Below are positions 13,843 through 17,421 of a DNA stretch of 17,421 bases, one piece after another. Made by a program: the position numbers and the translations under genes. Source of the DNA: Nitrospiraceae bacterium. GTDB taxonomy: Bacteria > Nitrospirota_A > Leptospirillia > Leptospirillales > Leptospirillaceae. Under the pieces are notes generated by a model that saw only the letters and a list, made by a program, of their open reading frames with translations, did no database searches and was not told the origin of the DNA. The stretch spans positions 1 through 17,421 of the forward strand of contig JAPTWQ010000051.1 of the NCBI GenBank assembly GCA_028064945.1, written 5' to 3'. Position 1 is the first letter of the stretch. The number at the start of each line of letters is the position of its first letter.

Positions 13843-15200
13843 TTTCGCCCTCCGTTCCATCTGAGATCATCTTCGTCGTCTTCTGGTCTTGCCGGTGGTT
13901 TTCTGTGCTTGGACTTCTGAGGTAAAAAGCTGATTGACTGTTGCTGTTGTGGCTTGGGCGTTGCCATCTCGACAGTAGGTCCCTTCTGGATTGCAAACGA
14001 AAGGCAGTCCACAAACTCATCGTGAGGACCGTTGGGAAACGCCGCGAATTGCTCGATGAAGTCTGCTACCCAGGGAGCATCTTGAGGCAAGAAGACCTTC
14101 CCAGCTTCGATCAGGGGCGCCACTGCATAGGCCGGGCCAATCTTGTTTTTGTGCCGCACAGGTTTGATCGGTAAGCGCCCGGCTCTTCGAAGTGACTGAA
14201 TGAGCTGGGACCCCGATGCGGCATCTTCGATCAGAATCTGAGAACACCCGCGTGACTCCCATTTCGCATATTGCTGTTTGACTGCCATTTCGAGTTCGGG
14301 ATACTCGACACGTCCTTCCCACGCATCGAGCACGTACCACCCGATCCGATGCAGTCCGATAGTCAGGCATGCGGACGGGTCGTTCTCTTCCTTGACTTTA
14401 ATGCCCGTATCCCAGACTTGGAAAATGGTCAGAAAGTCCGGAATAATTGCAGTGAAATACTGCCACCAGTCGCGCAAGAAGAGTTTTCCCGAGATCGACA
14501 CGTCCCAATCTCCTTCAAGCCACGCTTTGACAAGCCAGGATGGACCTGAAGACCGCAAGCGATTAACGTAGTCAGGATCAGCGGAAAGAAGGATCGGGTT
14601 ATCCCTCAAGCTCGATGGGATGAAGACACGCCAGACGCGCATTTCCTCATCGAAAAAGGGCACCATGGGCGCGTGATTGGTGATGTAACGACTTTTGATC
14701 CAGGCATGACCGGGCCCCCCTGGGTTCCCCGTCGCACGCATTACACACGGCACGCCAGCTGCCGACCTGAGTGTGGCTCGAAGTCTGTCCACTGCTTCAG
14801 GTGTTTTGAAATTGCCAAGTTCGTCGATGCCGATGTATGTATAGCCGTGTCCCTGGTAGCGGGCCGCGTCCTCGACCCGCTCAAGCCAGCGCATTTTAAG
14901 ATTCGCGCCGTTTCTGAAATGCCAGCTCCGTTTTCCCGCTTGCCACGTCCCACCGACTTGCGGGTAGATCTTAAGTGCCTCTGCTTGCAGCTCTTCGAGT
15001 TCGGGCATAGACTGCCGGATAAAAAGCCCTTTTGCATACTGGGCATATTCGTTCGCATGAGATAGCCAGTCTCCCAAGAGTCCCTGGGATTTGCCTCCTC
15101 CTCTCGCTCCACCGAAAAAGATATCGGGCACCGGACATGACAGGAGGGCGGTCTGTGGCCCCGGTTGAGGGCGCCAGAGGATAGGCTGCCCCGGGGTCAT
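13839..15200 (-). CDS. Terminase large subunit
   Basis: A 453-residue packaging motor from ATG 15200, overlapping the small-subunit stop as TAATG. The ATPase half shows Walker A at 30-38 (GGARGGGKS), Walker B at 122-127 (YIGIDE), and a coupling motif around 155-162 (RATGNPGG). The nuclease half has EGDW at 229-232 and RNase H-like acidic residues in VWDTG (D264), IEDAASG (E325, D326) and HDEFVD (D394, E395, D398). All key residues look intact, so the enzyme should pump DNA through the portal and cut the concatemer. The length is usual. The tail is Gln/Pro-rich, then acidic (EDDEDD). Whether it cuts at pac or cos sites cannot be told. Confidence 0.93.
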   Translation of the reverse strand: MTPGQPILWRPQPGPQTALLSCPVPDIFFGGARGGGKSQGLLGDWLSHANEYAQYAKGLFIRQSMPELEELQAEALKIYPQVGGTWQAGKRSWHFRNGANLKMRWLERVEDAARYQGHGYTYIGIDELGNFKTPEAVDRLRATLRSAAGVPCVMRATGNPGGPGHAWIKSRYITNHAPMVPFFDEEMRVWRVFIPSSLRDNPILLSADPDYVNRLRSSGPSWLVKAWLEGDWDVSISGKLFLRDWWQYFTAIIPDFLTIFQVWDTGIKVKEENDPSACLTIGLHRIGWYVLDAWEGRVEYPELEMAVKQQYAKWESRGCSQILIEDAASGSQLIQSLRRAGRLPIKPVRHKNKIGPAYAVAPLIEAGKVFLPQDAPWVADFIEQFAAFPNGPHDEFVDCLSFAIQKGPTVEMATPKPQQQQSISFLPQKSKHRKPPARPEDDEDDLRWNGGRK

Positions 15201-15673
15201 TACTCAGTGCCTTTCGATGGGATCTCTTTCGTTTGCTGTGCTTCTACCCATTCGTCAGCGGTTTTATATTTTGCTGGTAATACGACAATCCCAAGACCTA
15301 CAGGCCCACCATCTGGACCGGAAATTTCTTGCCGGGTCTGCACCGGGATTCCGGCTCGATCAAGAATTGAGTTAGCCGCCTGCACCGCGGCCATGGAACC
15401 AGGTTTGCCTTCGGTGACTTCCCGAACGAGCCGGTTAATCGCAGTTTTAGTATGCCGGACGATTACCCGCAGTTGAGCTTTCCGGATTTCTTCGAGTTCA
15501 GCGTCTACCAGCGCGAGCACTTCCGGTTTCTTGCTTAACTCGCACCCCGTGACTGCCGCGCGTTTAGCGGAATACCCCGCCAGTTTTGCGGCTTGCGTGG
15601 CGTCTCCCAGGAGCGCAAAATGGAGCGCGAATTTCCGTTGGTTGGGGTTGAGCTTCTTACTCAACGAACTCAC
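15200..15673 (-). CDS. Terminase small subunit
   Basis: About 157 residues. The start is uncertain: GTG 15673 is given, with AGG six bases before it; TTG at 15676 or 15661 are alternatives, all overlapping the end of the preceding gene. Residues about 8-45 (LNPNQRKFALHFALLGDATQ, AAKLAGYS) match the terminase small-subunit helix-turn-helix, LTPKQxxFxxxYxxxGNATQAAxxAGYS in the usual pattern. The middle is a helical oligomerisation region. The protein would bind the packaging start site and recruit the large subunit, whose gene it overlaps by one base. Confidence 0.88.
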   Translation of the reverse strand: MSSLSKKLNPNQRKFALHFALLGDATQAAKLAGYSAKRAAVTGCELSKKPEVLALVDAELEEIRKAQLRVIVRHTKTAINRLVREVTEGKPGSMAAVQAANSILDRAGIPVQTRQEISGPDGGPVGLGIVVLPAKYKTADEWVEAQQTKEIPSKGTE

Positions 15674-15860
15674 CAACAGCCTGAATCATCCCGACCTCAA
15701 AGCCTTTTTCGTGTAGCAGCACAGCTGCCTCAGCGAGATTTTCCGCTACCACGCAGTATCGGCCCTTGGAAGTCTGTGCCTGGAAGACGCATTTCGGAGC
15801 CTGCGCACCGATGGTTGGAATGTCTGTGGACGTAGAAAATGGCACGATTTTTGGGCTCAT
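15657..15860 (-). CDS. 67-residue protein, function unknown
   Basis: ATG 15860 follows AAAGGAT. The protein starts MSPKIVPFSTSTDIPTIGAQ, then reads as strand-helix-strand (CVFQAQTSKGRYCVVAE, NLAEAAVLLHEKGFEVGMIQ), with two cysteines. It lies between the loader-like gene (15 bases upstream) and terminase, whose start it overlaps by about 17 bases. It may be a regulatory or accessory factor; no family is recognised. Confidence 0.55.
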   Translation of the reverse strand: MSPKIVPFSTSTDIPTIGAQAPKCVFQAQTSKGRYCVVAENLAEAAVLLHEKGFEVGMIQAVGEFVE

Positions 15861-15875
15861 GTTGTGATCCTTTCG

Positions 15876-16373
15876 TCAAAAGTTTGTTGGAGCATGAAGC
15901 TCCAGTTGGGTGGCAATAATCCTCCGTTGCTCTTCCTGGGAGGGTTCTGGTGCAGAATCAACGGGCCTAGCCATTAACTCCTTGAAGGTCCGTTCTGCCG
16001 GGCTGATGAGAGGGAGTCCTGGATAAGAATTTCCAGACGGACAAGAACATCGGAAAGTGAATGAAGCCTTCACGGATCCGATCCAGCGCTCTGATGAGCA
16101 AATTCCAGAAGAGCACCTATGGCATGATGTCTTCACCTCTGGAGATCCTTCCGGAGTGCGCCGCTCTTTGGAACGGATTGAAGATTTAAACTCTCCGATC
16201 TTGGGGAAAACCTTCTGGTCGCATTCTAGAAAATGCTGAACTCCTGCTTTGATTTCTTTGAAGTCAAAGCGCTGTAACTCATCCCACCAGAGATCCAACA
16301 GCTCCATTGGCAGTTTCTTCTCGAAAGCGAGAGCCAATTTGTCCATTTGCTGCTTGAATTCTAACTTTGTCAT
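15876..16373 (-). CDS. Probable replicative helicase loader-like protein
   Basis: A 165-residue protein. Its ATG at 16373 comes one base after the initiator's stop, with GGAGGG 5 bases upstream. The N-terminal 65 residues are helical (FEKKLPMELLDLWWDELQRF, then HFLECDQKVFPKIGEFKSSI), resembling N-terminal domains of phage helicase loaders such as the SPP1 G39P type. C84, C87, C92, C109 and C111 form a possible zinc-binding cluster. No Walker A is seen, so it is not a DnaC-type ATPase. Placement directly after the initiator mirrors lambda O-P. It would recruit the host replicative helicase. The call is based on pattern and context, moderate certainty. Confidence 0.55.
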   Translation of the reverse strand: MTKLEFKQQMDKLALAFEKKLPMELLDLWWDELQRFDFKEIKAGVQHFLECDQKVFPKIGEFKSSIRSKERRTPEGSPEVKTSCHRCSSGICSSERWIGSVKASFTFRCSCPSGNSYPGLPLISPAERTFKELMARPVDSAPEPSQEEQRRIIATQLELHAPTNF

Positions 16374-16374
16374 T

Positions 16375-17202
16375 TCAGCCCTCCATCGCCCAGGAGTCGA
16401 GCGGATCTACAGGTTTTTCGTCTTGCCATTGGCCCGCTCTGATCCATGTGGCGGGGTCGGGGATGTACCTCCCCTGCTCTTTCGTCCACTGGTCCGACTT
16501 CTTCTGCCAGGCGAGGGTCTTAAGGCATGCGTCGAGGGGAGGTGTTCGCTGTCCCCATGCTTTGAGCGCATCAATCTTCTTCGACTTCTTTGGGTACGCA
16601 GACCAAAAACAAGCGAAGTCTTCCGGATAGTCGGTCGAAAGTTTTTTTGACTTTCGGCCATGTAGTTTTTCTTTATGTTCTTGTTCCTGTTCCTGTTCCT
16701 GTATTGGGGTGTCCTTTGGGGTGTCCTTTGGCAAAGCCTTTATGAAAGGCTTTGGGCAAGCCTTTACGAAAGCCTTTATGAAAGCGTTATCAGAAACGGC
16801 CCCCATGTTGGATTTTATCGTCTCCCATGCTTCGAGTTTTAACGGACACTCCGGGACCATTTTCCACTCGTGCGACCAAGAGAGGACGACGTTCGGGAAG
16901 AGGGGTCGATTTATTTTCGTAAAATTCGGGATGAAAATAAGCCTATCCTTTAGGGACACTTTCACTAAGCCATAGGCAATGACTTCCTCAAAGGCTTTGC
17001 GAAAGGCTTTCAAGTCCCATCCCAATTCTTCCGCGAGGGCCATTTCTCCGGCCTTAAAGAGTCCTATGCGGTTAGAAAAAGGGCCGGTCAAAAGGTAGAG
17101 CCAGAGAGACTGACCAGAAGGGGGGAGAGGAGAGAGGGAGCGAAACTTCTGATCGCCCCACATACGGACGAGGATCGTGCGATAAACATCTTCGGATTTC
17201 AT
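16375..17202 (-). CDS. Phage replication initiator-like protein
   Basis: A 275-residue protein from ATG 17202 behind AAGGAGGGTGAA; the ATG overlaps the upstream stop as ATGA. Residues about 28-100 look like a winged helix (SLWLYLLTGP..., MALAEELGWDLKAFRKAFEE, YGLVKVSLKDRLIFIPNF), as in DnaD-like and lambda O-like initiators. Residues 139-167 are tandem tetrapeptides of the type xFIK or xxPK, followed by a Gln-Glu run (168-175), a flexible linker. The C-terminal part (FWSAYPKKSKKIDALKAW at about 199-216, and YIPDPATWIRAGQWQDE near 246-262) is a pattern common at the end of phage replication proteins. It would bind the origin and bring in the helicase through the next gene's product. The linker DNA is a 12-bp array, which may be the origin itself. 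Confidence 0.72.
   Translation of the reverse strand: MKSEDVYRTILVRMWGDQKFRSLSPLPPSGQSLWLYLLTGPFSNRIGLFKAGEMALAEELGWDLKAFRKAFEEVIAYGLVKVSLKDRLIFIPNFTKINRPLFPNVVLSWSHEWKMVPECPLKLEAWETIKSNMGAVSDNAFIKAFVKACPKPFIKALPKDTPKDTPIQEQEQEQEHKEKLHGRKSKKLSTDYPEDFACFWSAYPKKSKKIDALKAWGQRTPPLDACLKTLAWQKKSDQWTKEQGRYIPDPATWIRAGQWQDEKPVDPLDSWAMEG
16641..16690. other. AT-rich stretch beside the 12-bp array
   Basis: Within the initiator gene, 16641-16690 is about 34 percent G+C (17 of 50 bases counted), against roughly half in the surrounding sequence. It contains runs of seven and five T and borders the repeats at 16676-16789. In lambda, an AT-rich segment next to the iterons in gene O is where the strands open. 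A like role here is inference. Confidence 0.3.
16676..16699. repeat. Four tandem TGTTC(T/C) hexamers
   Basis: TGTTCT at 16676 is followed by three copies of TGTTCC to 16699. On the coding strand they encode the alternating Gln-Glu run of the initiator linker. Slippage of such a short unit would change linker length in steps of two residues without breaking the frame. Confidence 0.75.
16706..16789. repeat. Seven-unit 12-bp tandem array, possible origin iterons
   Basis: Seven 12-base units run end to end. Units 1 and 2 (16706-16729) are identical, GGGGTGTCCTTT. Units 3 to 6 share AARSCTTT-like ends: GGCAAAGCCTTT, ATGAAAGGCTTT, GGGCAAGCCTTT, ACGAAAGCCTTT. Unit 7 (ATGAAAGCGTTA) is degenerate. 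Two further AAGGCTTT copies, also 12 bp apart, lie at 16991 and 17003. The array encodes the tetrapeptide repeat of the initiator linker. It could be iterons bound by the initiator, as in lambda gene O, or only a coding linker repeat. Confidence 0.6.
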
Positions 17203-17421
17203 TTCACCCTCCTTAATTTCCGGGCAGGAAGTAAGGAGATGAAGTGGGCTATCAAGACGGGGATGTCCTCTGGGGTAATTTTTATTTCCTCCGACTCCCC
17301 TCCCTCTGGATCCGCTGGGTCAGGATGGTATCTATCAAGAGTGACGGTGTTCTTATACTGCATCACGCGCACCCCTGAATTCGTCATAATGGGATCGACC
17401 AGATTTAATGTGATCTCTGCA
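17199..17421 (-). CDS. Small ORF open to the right edge, possibly partial
   Basis: The frame ends in LRRVK and TGA at 17199, overlapping the initiator start as ATGA. Reading upstream it has no stop to the window edge; 11 more codons (AEITLNLVDPI) precede the first ATG at 17387. That ATG and a second one at 17363 lack good ribosome sites, so the visible 62-73 residues are probably the end of a longer protein. The visible part has an acidic centre (PEGGESEEIKITPEDIP) and a helix with a basic end (LIAHFISLLPARKLRR). No family recognised. Coupling to the initiator suggests a replication or early function. Confidence 0.5.
   Translation of the reverse strand, partial: AEITLNLVDPIMTNSGVRVMQYKNTVTLDRYHPDPADPEGGESEEIKITPEDIPVLIAHFISLLPARKLRRVK

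Noticed and set aside
1..17421. CRISPR array, tRNA or rRNA genes, integrase or insertion sequence
   Set aside because: No regularly spaced long direct repeats, no cloverleaf-like sequence and no transposase or recombinase motifs were seen in reading both strands by eye. A tRNA scan was not run.

Overview
The window reads as a stretch of a tailed double-stranded DNA phage (or prophage) genome. Every gene I can support lies on the minus strand, so transcription runs from position 17421 towards 1. Coding is nearly continuous, with stop/start overlaps (ATGA, TGATG, TAATG, GTGA) or gaps of a few tens of bases, and most starts carry an AAGGAG-type ribosome binding site. The gene order (terminase small and large subunits, a large portal, scaffold, coat, a gp4-like adaptor, a gp10-like stabilisation protein, a fibre, then ejection proteins) matches the head and short-tail module of P22-like podoviruses. 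No tape measure, tail tube or sheath gene of a siphovirus or myovirus is visible. The host cannot be named from this sequence. A Gram-negative bacterium is the likeliest guess from the podovirus-type module. No integrase, repressor, lysis gene, tRNA or CRISPR array is present.

Region by region, in transcription order. (1) 17421-15876, replication: the end of a small ORF entering from the right edge, a 275-residue initiator-like protein, and a 165-residue protein that looks like a helicase loader, an arrangement reminiscent of lambda O-P. The initiator gene contains a 12-bp tandem array next to an AT-rich stretch, which could be an origin. (2) 15860-13609, packaging: an unrecognised 67-residue protein, terminase small subunit, terminase large subunit with intact ATPase and nuclease motifs, and an unrecognised small ORF flanked by inverted clusters of a TGACAC hexamer. 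(3) 13550-6988, head: portal, an 83-residue helical protein, a fibre-like or decoration protein, two tiny lysine-rich proteins, scaffold, an acidic unknown, a decoration-like protein, the major capsid protein and a small beta-sandwich protein. (4) 6966-2896, neck and tail: adaptor, an unknown 82-residue protein, a gp10-like stabilisation protein carrying an inserted domain, and a tail fibre with a metal-binding-type HxH pair near its tip. (5) 2896-1, ejection side: a possible 20-residue ORF, a cysteine-containing small protein, a GNAT-like small protein, a Ser/Thr/Asn-rich ejection-like protein, and a large ejection or internal virion protein that runs off the left edge.

Together the products would copy the genome (region 1), cut and pump it into a prohead (region 2 with the portal), build and stabilise the head (region 3), close it and attach to a cell (region 4), and deliver DNA across the envelope (region 5). 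The most interesting non-coding signals are the 12-bp array inside the initiator gene and the 10-bp-spaced hexamers around the ORF at 13609-13842. Functional calls rest on motifs and synteny read by eye; no database search was run.
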